From Lacrimispora defluvii (GTDB lineage Bacteria; Bacillota; Clostridia; Lachnospirales; Lachnospiraceae): 64,000 nucleotides of DNA. Within the stretch, counting starts at the first letter, position 1, and each line of letters begins with the position of its first letter. Of the stretch, positions 1 through 8,218 are shown one piece after another. The stretch covers positions 1 through 64,000 of the forward strand of contig JAAOXG010000037.1 of assembly GCA_013036995.1 (NCBI GenBank). The letters run 5' to 3'. The notes below the pieces were generated by a model. That model was not told the origin of the DNA. It made no database searches and was given only the letters and a program-made list of their open reading frames with translations. A program made the position numbers and the translations under genes.

Positions 1-93
1 CGAGATGTGTATGATGTAAAAATAGGTGAGTTGGTGGATGCATTTATGAATGCAATTCCATCTTTATTAAAATCTCAACTGCAAGCCGCATAA
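1..93 (+). CDS. C-terminal tail of an unidentified protein (runs off left edge)
   Basis: Frame 1 is open from the window edge and ends at a TAA at 91-93, followed by a second in-frame stop (TAG, 94-96). It encodes about 30 residues ending in LLKSQLQAA. I do not recognise the family. Because the gene directly downstream is a sugar-binding protein that has lost its N-terminus, this tail could be the end of a transposase or other mobile-element protein whose insertion truncated that gene. That is inference from position only. No terminal inverted repeat can be tested because the other end lies outside the window. Confidence 0.4.
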   Translation, partial: RDVYDVKIGELVDAFMNAIPSLLKSQLQAA

Positions 94-160
94 TAGCTGA
101 ACTTTGACAACTGAATAACTGCCAGGTATTGAATTTTCAAGGTGCATAGCTAATTTCTAT

Positions 161-1102
161 GTGCGAAGTTTGAGTTATGGATTTATCCAGGGTGCTCTGG
201 ACGGATTCAGCAAGGATGGAAAATTATATGGACTTGCAAGAAATACTGACGTAATGGCATTTTATTACAACAAGTCCATGTTTGAAAAATACGGAGTAAA
301 GGTTCCTGAGACCTATGATGATTTACTGGCAGCTGTTAATACATTCAAGGCAGCAGGCGTGATTCCGGTATCCATGGATGGTTCTGACAAATGGCCTCTT
401 TCCATTTATATCAACGCATTGTATCAGCAGTATAACGGCAGCTCATCTTCCAAGGAAATCAGAGAGGCAGTAAAAACTGGTGATTATTCCAACGAAGCAT
501 GGACAAAGTCTCTGGATCAGCTGAAAAAATCCATTGATGCAGGTATTTTCCAGACCGGATTTGAAACAACCGATTATGCCACCAGCATGAATTTATTCAC
601 CAATGGCCAGGCTGCCATGTATTACATGGGAAGCTGGGAAATGTCCATGGCAACCAATGAAAATATTCCGGAAGAGATCAGAAATAACATCGGCGTATTC
701 AACATGCCGGCAGTAGAAGGCGGAAAAGGCACAAAGACTGATCTTACGGCATGGAATGGCGGCGGTCATGCAGTGACAGCCAACTCCAAGGTAAAAGCGG
801 AAGCCATCAAGCTGTTAAATTATATGTATCAGCCTGAGAACTGGTCCAAGCTTTGCTGGGAAAAGGGAGTATGTATGTCAGCCCAGAATTTCTCACAATA
901 TTTAACAGGCAAAGAAACTGCGCTGCAGCTGGAGTTTGTAGATAAGGTAAACCACGCAACAAGCATTTCCGGAGTAACCTTTAACGATCTGGGAACCAAC
1001 CAGTTTAAAACAGTCAGTGAGGATGCTTCTGTTGAATTTGCCATCGGTCAGCTTACAGCAAAGGACTTTACGGATAAACTGGCAGGTGCAATGAAGAAAT
1101 AG
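161..1102 (+). pseudogene. 5'-truncated sugar ABC transporter substrate-binding protein
   Basis: The 313 codons match the C-terminal three quarters of a family 1 extracellular solute-binding protein (MalE/UgpB type), including the motif for the hinge region (ARNTDVMAFYYNK) and the C-terminal helices. A complete family member has about 420-440 residues with a lipoprotein signal peptide; here the signal peptide, lipobox and roughly the first 110 residues are missing. The frame stays open upstream only to about 119, after a stop at 116-118, and no ribosome binding site precedes the GTG at 161. The two permeases and a GH30 enzyme follow in the same direction, so this was the binding protein of that operon. 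Without a signal peptide it cannot be exported, so it is probably non-functional unless another binding protein serves the permeases. A misassembly at the junction is possible. Confidence 0.75.
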
Positions 1103-1119
1103 AACTTGGATTTTCACAT

Positions 1120-1145
1120 AAGGGGGCTGCAGCAACAGCTCCCTT
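1120..1145 (+). promoter_or_regulatory. Intergenic hairpin after the binding-protein gene
   Basis: A 10-bp stem with one G-U pair (1120-1129 with 1136-1145, loop CAGCAA) lies between the binding-protein fragment and the first permease, followed by a short TTGTCTT tract. Such hairpins commonly act as a partial terminator or 3'-end stabiliser that makes binding-protein mRNA more abundant than permease mRNA. Confidence 0.5.
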
Positions 1146-1171
1146 TGTCTTACAAAAAGTGAGGAAAAACT

Positions 1172-2044
1172 ATGCATAAATTATACAGCAATAAGAAAGT
1201 CATCTTTTCTTTGATGGCTCCCGGGCTCTTTGTATTTGCAGCTGCCATTCTGGCACCCATTCTTTTAAGTGTGTATTATGGGTTTACCGACTACTCAGGA
1301 ATCGGAAAAAGCAGCTTCATCGGGCTTGATAACTACAAAACCCTGTTTCAGGACTCCGTATTCTGGACAGCTCTTCGCAATTCCCTGTTATTAGCCATTG
1401 GCTTCATCTGTATCCAGCATCCTCTTGCCATGCTGACGGCCATTAAGTTAGACCAGCTCCAGGGAAAGGCAGAAGGACTGTTTCGCTGTATTTTCTTTAT
1501 CCCAAATGTGATTTCTGTTGCAGTAATCGCCTACCTGTGGAAATTTATCTATAATCCCAACTTCGGTCTGGTTGCAAAGATATTAAAAAACTTAGGATTT
1601 ACAGGTCAGCTTAATCTCTTAGGCTCCGGCAATGCAATCTGGTCTGTTCTTGTAGTCTTAATCTGGCACGGATTTGGCTGGGGTATGCTGATTTATTATA
1701 CAGGTGTTAAAAATATAGATCCGGTTATGTATGAAGCAGCCTCCATTGACGGGGCAAATGGAAGGGATATTTTCTTTCATATCACTCTGCCCTTAATGAA
1801 GCCGGTCATTCAGGTGAATGTGACCATGGCGGTAATTGCAGCTTTAAAACAGATGGAGACCGTATATTTACTCACGGCAGGAGGTCCGGGCAATGAGACC
1901 CAGTTTATGGCAAGTTACTTATACAAACAGGCGTTTCAGTCCTATAAATACGGTTATGGAAATTCCATCAGTGTGATGTTTATTGTCATCTGTCTGATAT
2001 CCACTGTCGCACTAAACCGTATATTTGCAGAAAGGGGGGAATAG
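1172..2044 (+). CDS. Sugar ABC transporter permease, MalF/UgpA type
   Basis: A 290-residue inner-membrane protein with about six hydrophobic segments. The binding-protein-dependent permease signature that docks the ATPase (EAASIDGANGRDIFFHITLPLM) is present near residues 188-209. It starts at ATG 1172 after GTGAGGAAAAACT. It would pair with the next gene to form the membrane channel of a carbohydrate importer; the ATPase is not encoded here, as is usual for this group, which shares a general MsmK-like ATPase. Its cognate binding protein appears truncated upstream. Substrate is unknown; the downstream GH30 enzyme suggests a beta-glucoside or related oligosaccharide. Confidence 0.88.
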   Translation: MHKLYSNKKVIFSLMAPGLFVFAAAILAPILLSVYYGFTDYSGIGKSSFIGLDNYKTLFQDSVFWTALRNSLLLAIGFICIQHPLAMLTAIKLDQLQGKAEGLFRCIFFIPNVISVAVIAYLWKFIYNPNFGLVAKILKNLGFTGQLNLLGSGNAIWSVLVVLIWHGFGWGMLIYYTGVKNIDPVMYEAASIDGANGRDIFFHITLPLMKPVIQVNVTMAVIAALKQMETVYLLTAGGPGNETQFMASYLYKQAFQSYKYGYGNSISVMFIVICLISTVALNRIFAERGE

Positions 2045-2049
2045 GGTAT

Positions 2050-2898
2050 ATGGATAAATCAGCGATAGGAGCCAGAATTAATCCGGGAAGAGTGCTGACC
2101 ATCACGGTTATGACGATCATAGCCGGAATACAGATGTTTCCGTTAATCTGGCTGATTGACTTTTCTCTTTGCAACAGCAATGAACTGTTTACAAATGGGA
2201 TTCTGGTATGGCCGAAAAAAATTCAGTGGGTGAATTATGTTCTGGCTTTTACAAACGGAAATTTTCTCCATTATTTGAAAAACAGCCTGTTAATCAATAC
2301 ACTGGCGGTGGTTCTTGTTCTGATTATCTCCATTATGGCGGCATTTGCCTGCAGCAGAATGGAGTGGAAATTAAAGCACGCAGCCTCCATTTTAATGGTT
2401 ATGGGTATGATGATTCCCGTTCATGCAACCCTGCTTCCCAATTACGTAATTTATGACAAGCTGGGGATTACAGATACCATATGGGCGCTGCTCATTCCCT
2501 ACGTGGCATTTTCCCTGCCCCAGGGCTTTTTCCTCACTACCAGTTTTATGAGTTCCATTCCCAAAGAGTTGGAAGAGGCTGCTTTAATTGATGGATGTGG
2601 AATTTACCGCATCCTGACCATTATTATTTTTCCACTTATGAAATCCTCAATCGTTACAGTATCAATTATGACCTATTTAAACAACTGGAATGAATTTATG
2701 CTGGCAATTACCTATTTAAGCAGTAAAAAATGGAAGACCCTTCCCTTTGCTATTCTGGAATTTACAGGGCAGTATTCATCCAACTACGCAGTTCAGTTTG
2801 CGGTAATGGCTTTATCTGCAGCACCGGCATTAATTATTTATATTATTTTAAATAAACACATTACAAAAGGGGTAGCACTTGGTGCCGTTAAGGGTTAA
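2050..2898 (+). CDS. Sugar ABC transporter permease, MalG/UgpE type
   Basis: A 282-residue protein with six predicted membrane helices and the EAA loop (ELEEAALIDGCGIYRILTIIIF) around residues 174-195. The C-terminus ends in the typical KGVALGAVKG tail of MalG-type subunits. The gene begins 5 bp after the MalF-type permease stop, with GGGGGAATAGGGT as ribosome binding region, so the pair is translated together. It is the second channel half of the importer. Confidence 0.88.
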   Translation: MDKSAIGARINPGRVLTITVMTIIAGIQMFPLIWLIDFSLCNSNELFTNGILVWPKKIQWVNYVLAFTNGNFLHYLKNSLLINTLAVVLVLIISIMAAFACSRMEWKLKHAASILMVMGMMIPVHATLLPNYVIYDKLGITDTIWALLIPYVAFSLPQGFFLTTSFMSSIPKELEEAALIDGCGIYRILTIIIFPLMKSSIVTVSIMTYLNNWNEFMLAITYLSSKKWKTLPFAILEFTGQYSSNYAVQFAVMALSAAPALIIYIILNKHITKGVALGAVKG

Positions 2899-2915
2899 AA
2901 AAAGGAGGTATGGCA

Positions 2916-4253
2916 TTGAATATACATCAGTATCTGACGTTTGGAGAGACAATGCTTTTGCAGGAAGAATCAGCTGGGGAATTTCTTCCTGATGATGGAA
3001 CGGAAAATGAGGTGATTAATCTTTATCCTCACATGGGTTATCAGACCATGGAAGGATTTGGAGGTGCATTTACCGATGCAGCAGGATCAGTATTTGCAAA
3101 AATGAGCAAAGAGCAGCAGGATGAGCTGATTGGAAAGTATTTCTCACCGGAGCAGATGAATTACCGAATGGTCCGGATTCCAGTGGACAGCTGTGATTTT
3201 TCCACCCATATGTACGCAGCAGATGATAAGGAAGATGATGAGGATTTTGTACATTTCAGCTTTCAGGATGTAGAGCAGTACATTCTGCCTCTTTTGGATG
3301 GGGCAGAGGCATACTGCAAACGAAAACTGCCGATCATGCTTTCCCCGTGGTCACCTCCTGCCTATATGAAAACCAATTTAAACCGGAAAGAAGGCGGAGC
3401 CCTGAAGAAAGAGTATTACAGCCGGTGGGCCAGATATTTATGCCGTTATATCAAGGAATATACGGACAGAGGCTATCACATTCAGAGGCTTTCCATACAA
3501 AATGAACCCAAAGCAGTACAGCCATGGGATTCCTGCGTTTACTCTGCCGGCGAGGAACGGGATTTTATCAGAGATTTCCTGGTGCCGGAGATGGAGAAAA
3601 ACAATCTAAGCCATATCGAATTGTTCATATGGGATCACAATAAGGAACGTGCATTTGAACGGGCCTGCGAAGTGATGAGTGACAAGACGGAAGAACTGGT
3701 TGCGGGCGTGGCATTTCACTGGTACAGCGGAGATCATTTTGATGCCCTGTCACTGATTCATGAGAAATACCCGGATAAGAAGCTGATCTTATCGGAAAGC
3801 TGTCTGGAGTTCTCTAAATTTGGAAAAGAAGACCAGTCCGTTAATGCCGGAAGACTGGCCCATGATATGATTGGCAATTTAAATCACGGAATGAGCGGAT
3901 TTTACGACTGGAATGTTCTGCTTGACGAAAAAGGAGGGCCGAATCATACGGGAAATTACTGTGACGCACCATTTCTTTATCATGAAGAGACAAAAAAACT
4001 GGAAGAGAGGTTCGTACTCCGGTATTACTGGCATTTTACCCATTTTATTCAGCCAGGTGCAGTGAGAATTGCAGCTACCTGTTATACATCTTCCCTTGAT
4101 GTAACGGCATGGAAAAATCCGGATCATTCCATTGCAGTGATCATTCTGAACAGAAGCGGCAGTGATCTGCCCTATGTGCTTCGAATATCCGGAAAGCTGG
4201 TAAAATATACGGCAAAGGCTTCCTCTATCATAACAGCAGTAATAAAAGAATAG
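2916..4253 (+). CDS. GH30-family glycoside hydrolase (glucosylceramidase-like), cytoplasmic
   Basis: A (beta/alpha)8 glycoside hydrolase of about 445 residues with the family 30 features: an early GFGGAFTDAA motif, the acid/base glutamate in IQNEP (about residue 197) and the nucleophile glutamate in ILSESCLE (about residue 294), followed by the short C-terminal beta domain. No signal peptide is seen, so it should act on imported substrate in the cytoplasm, which fits its place behind two sugar permeases. The start is chosen as TTG 2916: AGGAGG at 2903-2908 is 7 nt from it, but only 1 nt from the alternative ATG at 2910. Exact linkage specificity (beta-glucosidase, beta-xylosidase or other) cannot be read from sequence. 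Confidence 0.85.
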   Translation: MNIHQYLTFGETMLLQEESAGEFLPDDGTENEVINLYPHMGYQTMEGFGGAFTDAAGSVFAKMSKEQQDELIGKYFSPEQMNYRMVRIPVDSCDFSTHMYAADDKEDDEDFVHFSFQDVEQYILPLLDGAEAYCKRKLPIMLSPWSPPAYMKTNLNRKEGGALKKEYYSRWARYLCRYIKEYTDRGYHIQRLSIQNEPKAVQPWDSCVYSAGEERDFIRDFLVPEMEKNNLSHIELFIWDHNKERAFERACEVMSDKTEELVAGVAFHWYSGDHFDALSLIHEKYPDKKLILSESCLEFSKFGKEDQSVNAGRLAHDMIGNLNHGMSGFYDWNVLLDEKGGPNHTGNYCDAPFLYHEETKKLEERFVLRYYWHFTHFIQPGAVRIAATCYTSSLDVTAWKNPDHSIAVIILNRSGSDLPYVLRISGKLVKYTAKASSIITAVIKE

Positions 4254-4284
4254 AAGAATCGGATTAATGTTCCGATTCTTCTTT
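4253..4284. terminator. Bidirectional intrinsic terminator
   Basis: A perfect 11-bp stem (4253-4263 with 4271-4281) with a 7-nt loop and a TTCTTCTTT tract lies between the convergent GH30 gene and the C_GCAxxG_C_C gene. The stem includes the last codons of the minus-strand gene, whose stop is at 4264-4266, so the terminator and coding sequence overlap. Confidence 0.8.
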
Positions 4285-4698
4285 AAATAATGTCTGTTCG
4301 ATTATCATGACAGCATCAGCGATGCAGTCGTTGCAGGGGCGAAGAACCTTTCCTGTTTCAACCCCCTTTAAATCTTTGCATACAACACTTCCATTGTGTT
4401 CTTTAAAGCTTTGAAGACATGCTTTGGAGGCCTCGTAAGAAAATCTTTTGGAGTCTGGTTTATCAAGCTGAGCCGTACTGTTTTTTAAACCCGACAAAAC
4501 AGCAGCAGCACCGATGGCTCCGCATGTCCCCTCCATTCCTCCCATTCCAAGCCCCATGCCTTCCGTGAAACGGAACATAGTTGCTTCATCCACACCGGTT
4601 TTATCACAGAAAACGCAGGAAACTGCCTGTGCACAATTATAACCCTCTGCGTGTTTTTCCAGAGCCTTCTTTGCTCTGTCAGTCATTGGTTCTGTCAT
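4264..4698 (-). CDS. C_GCAxxG_C_C family (putative redox-active) protein
   Basis: A 144-residue protein that carries the signature of the C_GCAxxG_C_C family: GYNCAQAV near residue 19, then GMGGMEGTCGAIGAA near residues 50-66, with further single cysteines downstream (ACLQSF, VCKD, PCNDC). The pattern suggests metal or disulfide chemistry, but the family has no firm biochemical role that I know. The start at 4698 has AGGAGG 8 nt upstream. It is followed on the minus strand by the terminator shared with the GH30 gene. Confidence 0.75.
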   Translation of the reverse strand: MTEPMTDRAKKALEKHAEGYNCAQAVSCVFCDKTGVDEATMFRFTEGMGLGMGGMEGTCGAIGAAAVLSGLKNSTAQLDKPDSKRFSYEASKACLQSFKEHNGSVVCKDLKGVETGKVLRPCNDCIADAVMIIEQTLFKEESEH

Positions 4699-4742
4699 GT
4701 GTCATTCCTCCTGATGAATGATTAAATTAATGTTACTCCCTG

Positions 4743-5519
4743 TCAGACAGTCTGACGGGAAGAATAAAGATGAAATTTCCCAAATATAAAGTGAAAAATA
4801 AATCCTCCCAGGCAGGTAACTGCCAGATAGAGGGCATTCCCGATGGAAATTCCATATTTTATGGCGATATCATGAAATACAATCTGTGCAGATGGATAAT
4901 AAGGTGAGATATAAAACATATCCGCCTGACCCAAAGGCTTTGCTGTCCGGTTAATGACTGATGCTACAATACAACAGACAAAGAATAATGGCAGTGTCCG
5001 GACAAATCCTCTCGAGGTTGTATCAGAACAGCGGGAAAAGGCAATAACCAGGCCGATATAAATCAGCAGAAGGTGCCAGATCAGGCCGTGAATAGTCAGT
5101 ACCCAGTAAGGATGAAATAATCCTGACGGTTCAGCCAGTGCCATAATTCCGCCAAGTAGGTTAAAGTCCTGCATAAAAGTATAGAGCACGGTCTTTTTGC
5201 CGGCAGAAGGTACAAATGGCAGCACCAGACAGAAATACATAGGAAGGCTGCACAACTGAAATGGAAAATACCACCAGTTGTAAGTCTGGTCATTCACCAC
5301 ATAATATAAGAATAACTGTTTATAGCATTCCGAGGCTGCAAGTACAATGCCGCAGAGAAATAAAAGTCCGGGTATCTGGTTGTTCTTAATTTTTCTTGTG
5401 GTGTAATAGGACAGAAAAACTACGAAAATGAGCCCTGCAGAGACAAAAAAAAGGTGAAAAAACGAGTAGGGGGCAGGCGGAGTCATAGGCCATGCCGTTT
5501 TTATAAGGATATCCTTCAT
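4743..5519 (-). CDS. YwaF/TIGR02206-type integral membrane protein
   Basis: A 258-residue, very hydrophobic protein with about seven predicted helices. Features typical of the YwaF/TIGR02206 group include FFVSAGLIFVV near the N-terminus, a central WYFPFQLCSLPMY segment and an HP-x-Y-W motif (HPYWVLTIHGLIWH). Function of the family is unknown. The start is set at the methionine of MKDILIKT (5519) because GGGAACCG precedes it; the longer frame to 5585 has no ribosome binding site. It is upstream of, and in the same direction as, the C_GCAxxG_C_C gene (44-bp gap). Confidence 0.7.
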   Translation of the reverse strand: MKDILIKTAWPMTPPAPYSFFHLFFVSAGLIFVVFLSYYTTRKIKNNQIPGLLFLCGIVLAASECYKQLFLYYVVNDQTYNWWYFPFQLCSLPMYFCLVLPFVPSAGKKTVLYTFMQDFNLLGGIMALAEPSGLFHPYWVLTIHGLIWHLLLIYIGLVIAFSRCSDTTSRGFVRTLPLFFVCCIVASVINRTAKPLGQADMFYISPYYPSAQIVFHDIAIKYGISIGNALYLAVTCLGGFIFHFIFGKFHLYSSRQTV

Positions 5520-5614
5520 ATCGGTTCCCTTTCTTCCCTGATTATCAATCAGGTATATTATAATGGATGGCAAAAAAACATGCAAGGCAATTGAACAATC
5601 TTCCTTCTAAGTAC

Positions 5615-5642
5615 TTGATTAATTCCGAAAATGCTATATAAT
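5615..5642 (+). promoter_or_regulatory. Sigma-A promoter for the amino-acid importer
   Basis: TTGATT at 5615-5620 and a perfect TATAAT at 5637-5642 are separated by 16 bp and lie about 60 bp upstream of the binding-protein start. Confidence 0.6.
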
Positions 5643-5700
5643 GTATAACTGATACTTATTTTATAATTATGCAGATTTGTGTATAAGAGGAGGAATCATT

Positions 5701-6543
5701 ATGAAAAAAAATAAAATTGCAGTTGCAGTAGCATTATGTATGGCAGCAGTATTAACCGCATGCGGCGGGACAGCAAAAACAGAGACAACAAAAGCAGCAG
5801 GAGCCGAGACAACAAAAGCAGGTGCTGAGACGACAAAAGCAGGAGCAGAAACAACAAAGGCAGGAGCAGAAAGCTCAGCAGCAGGCGGTAAGCTGGTTAT
5901 GGTAACCAATGCAGAGTTCCCTCCTTACGAATATCATGATAACAATGATATCGTAGGTATTGATGCAGATATCGCAAAAGCCATTGCTGATAAGATGGGC
6001 ATGGAACTGGAGATTCAGGATATGGCATTTGATTCCCTGATCCCTGCTGTTCAGTCAGGCAAAGCAGATTTTACCGCAGCTGGTATGACTGTAAATGAAG
6101 ATCGTAAAAAGAATGTAGACTTTACTGATACCTATGCTCAGGCAGCTCAGGTTATTATTGTAAAAGATGGCAGTGATATTAAAGTACCAGCAGATTTAGA
6201 TGGTAAGAAGATCGGCGTTCAGACCGGAACAACTGGTGATATTTATGCAGGTGACATTAAAGACGCCAATATCAATCGTTATAACAAGGGAATGGAAGCA
6301 GTCATGGCTCTTACCCAGGGAAAAATAGATGCCGTTGTAATTGACCGTGAACCAGCAAAAGTATTTGTAAAAGAGAATGCAGGCTTAAAGATTCTTGATG
6401 AAGCATTTACAGAAGAAGAATATGCAATTGCTGTTAAAAAAGGAAATACTGAACTGTTAGAGAAGATGAATGCTGCAATCAAGGAATTAAAAGATTCCGG
6501 CGAACTTCAGAAGATTGTGGATAAATACATCACAGCAGAATAA
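5701..6543 (+). CDS. Polar amino-acid ABC transporter substrate-binding lipoprotein
   Basis: A 280-residue member of solute-binding family 3. It has a lipoprotein signal peptide with lipobox LTAC (cysteine about residue 21), then a linker of repeated AETTKAG-like units, then the ligand-binding domain (VTNAEFPPYEY, AKAIADKMGMELEI, GKADFTAAGMTVNEDRK, GVQTGTTGD). The start at 5701 follows GAGGAGG at 5688-5694. It heads a three-gene operon with a permease and an ATPase. The ligand is probably a polar or sulfur-containing amino acid such as cystine, arginine or glutamine; the sequence does not decide which. Confidence 0.9.
   Translation: MKKNKIAVAVALCMAAVLTACGGTAKTETTKAAGAETTKAGAETTKAGAETTKAGAESSAAGGKLVMVTNAEFPPYEYHDNNDIVGIDADIAKAIADKMGMELEIQDMAFDSLIPAVQSGKADFTAAGMTVNEDRKKNVDFTDTYAQAAQVIIVKDGSDIKVPADLDGKKIGVQTGTTGDIYAGDIKDANINRYNKGMEAVMALTQGKIDAVVIDREPAKVFVKENAGLKILDEAFTEEEYAIAVKKGNTELLEKMNAAIKELKDSGELQKIVDKYITAE
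5797..5875 (+). repeat. Short tandem repeats encoding the lipoprotein linker
   Basis: About four imperfect units of 21 bp encode AETTKAG between the lipid-anchored cysteine and the binding domain. The repeat gives a low-complexity tether of Ala, Thr, Lys and Gly. Confidence 0.7.
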
Positions 6544-6561
6544 GAATAAAGGAAGAGTGCC

Positions 6562-7254
6562 ATGTGGGAAAAGCTAAGAGATGATTTCTATCAGAATTTT
6601 ATCGTAGACGACCGTTGGAAATACATTACCGATGGATTGCAGAATACGCTGAAAATTACGTTTTTTGCAGTCTTAATCGGAATATTGCTGGGATTTTTAG
6701 TTGCAGTGATCCGGTCTACTTATGAAAATACACATAAGCTGAAGGTACTGAACTGGATCTGCGGGGTTTATCTTACGGTAATCCGCGGAACACCGGTAGT
6801 AGTTCAGCTCATGATCATGTATTTTGTGATCTTTTCCTTTCATGATCCGGGACAGGTATTTACTGCGGTTGTAGCATTCGGAATCAACTCCGGTGCCTAC
6901 GTGGCTGAAATCTTCCGAAGCGGTATCAGCAGCATTGAAAAGGGGCAGTTTGAAGCAGGAAGGAGTCTGGGCTTTAACTATGCCCAGACCATGTGGTTTA
7001 TTATCATGCCCCAGGCATTTAAAAATGTAGTTCCGACTCTGGCCAATGAGTTTATCGTGCTGTTAAAGGAAACCTCAGTAGCAGGTTACATAGGACTGCA
7101 GGATTTAACGAAAGGCGGAGATATTATTAAGAGCCGCACCTATTCTGCATTCATGCCTCTGATCGCAGTGGCAGTCATTTATCTGGTTATGGTTATGGTG
7201 TTTTCACGGCTGGTAAGGGTACTGGAGAGGAGGCTGCAGAGAAGTGAGCATTAA
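6562..7254 (+). CDS. Amino-acid ABC transporter permease, HisM/GlnP type
   Basis: A 230-residue membrane protein of the His/Glu/Gln/Arg permease family. It has the [12 protein letters not shown] motif near residues 71-82, the [26 protein letters not shown] region containing the EAA loop, and [12 protein letters not shown] near the C-terminus. AGGAAGAG precedes ATG 6562. Only one permease is encoded, so the channel is probably a homodimer. The gene overlaps the ATPase start by 11 bp. Confidence 0.92.
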   Translation: MWEKLRDDFYQNFIVDDRWKYITDGLQNTLKITFFAVLIGILLGFLVAVIRSTYENTHKLKVLNWICGVYLTVIRGTPVVVQLMIMYFVIFSFHDPGQVFTAVVAFGINSGAYVAEIFRSGISSIEKGQFEAGRSLGFNYAQTMWFIIMPQAFKNVVPTLANEFIVLLKETSVAGYIGLQDLTKGGDIIKSRTYSAFMPLIAVAVIYLVMVMVFSRLVRVLERRLQRSEH

Positions 7255-7993
7255 TAATATGGAAAAACCTCTGATTCAGGTACAGAATCTGGGAAAAAAA
7301 TTTGGCAATATGGAAGTATTAAAAGATATTTCCGTTGATATTTACAAAGGTGATGTGGTCTGCGTAATCGGACCCTCCGGTTCAGGAAAAAGTACATTCC
7401 TGCGATGCTTAAACAGGCTGGAAGAGCCTACCGGCGGTCATATTCTTTTTGAAGGCGCTGATATCGTGGATAAAAAAACTGATATTGACAAGCACCGTCA
7501 GAAGATGGGAATGGTATTCCAGCAGTTTAACTTATTCCCTCATATGACAATCTTAAAGAACTTAACTATTGCACCGGTTAAGCTGCAGGGAAAAAGTGAG
7601 AAAGAAGCGAAGGAACAGGCTTTAAAGCTTCTTCATAAGGTAGGTCTGGCAGACCGTGCGGATGCCTATCCTAACCAGCTCTCCGGCGGTCAAAAGCAGA
7701 GAATTGCCATTGTGCGTGCTTTGTGTATGAATCCGGATGTGATGCTGTTTGATGAACCGACTTCTGCACTTGATCCGGAGATGGTAGGAGAAGTGTTAAC
7801 CGTTATGCGGGAATTGGCAGAAGAAAAAATGACCATGGTGGTTGTTACCCATGAGATGGGATTTGCCAGAGAGGTGGCCACCAGGGTTATGTTTATGGAC
7901 GGCGGTTACTTCCTGGAAGAGAACGAGCCTGGAGAATTTTTTGCTAATCCAAAGAATGACAGGCTGAAATTATTCTTAAGTAAAGTACTTTAA
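7244..7993 (+). CDS. Amino-acid ABC transporter ATP-binding protein, GlnQ type
   Basis: A 249-residue ATPase with Walker [10 protein letters not shown] (about residues 43-51), Q-loop FQQFNLFPH, signature LSGGQKQR, Walker [15 protein letters not shown] and the switch histidine VVTHEMGFA. These are typical for the polar amino-acid uptake group. The GTG at 7244 is 10 nt after AGAGGAGG at 7226-7233, within the permease gene; an ATG at 7259 is an alternative start. It energises the binding protein and permease encoded directly upstream. Confidence 0.92.
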   Translation: MSINNMEKPLIQVQNLGKKFGNMEVLKDISVDIYKGDVVCVIGPSGSGKSTFLRCLNRLEEPTGGHILFEGADIVDKKTDIDKHRQKMGMVFQQFNLFPHMTILKNLTIAPVKLQGKSEKEAKEQALKLLHKVGLADRADAYPNQLSGGQKQRIAIVRALCMNPDVMLFDEPTSALDPEMVGEVLTVMRELAEEKMTMVVVTHEMGFAREVATRVMFMDGGYFLEENEPGEFFANPKNDRLKLFLSKVL

Positions 7994-8028
7994 TGGTTAT
8001 ATAGTTTCAAAATTCAAAAAAATATTCT

Positions 8029-8070
8029 AAAATGTCACTGATTTGTCACTGAATCAGTGACATTTTTGTT
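8029..8070 (+). terminator. Terminator of the amino-acid importer operon
   Basis: A 15-bp inverted repeat (8029-8043 with 8052-8066; core ATGTCACTGATT) with an 8-nt loop is followed by TTTTTGTTT. It sits 35 bp after the ATPase stop. Confidence 0.85.
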
Positions 8071-8218
8071 TAACAAATCTGATTGTTCGTTATATTCTCC
8101 AGTATAAAAAAATACATCTATTATTTTTCGAAAATATGTCCTATACTACAAAAAAATGTCGAATTTATTGTTTTTATGTAGAATTATCAGAGATCACTAG
8201 GCTAAGATTTAGTCAGGA

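Noticed and set aside
100..175. Possible IS terminal inverted repeat or rRNA-like boxA sequence near TTTGACAACTGAATA
   Set aside because: Only one end is visible and the similarity is short; it cannot be tested inside this window.
5667..5909. Minus-strand frame with repeated PAFVVSA units
   Set aside because: Shadow of the AETTKAG linker repeat of the amino-acid-binding lipoprotein.
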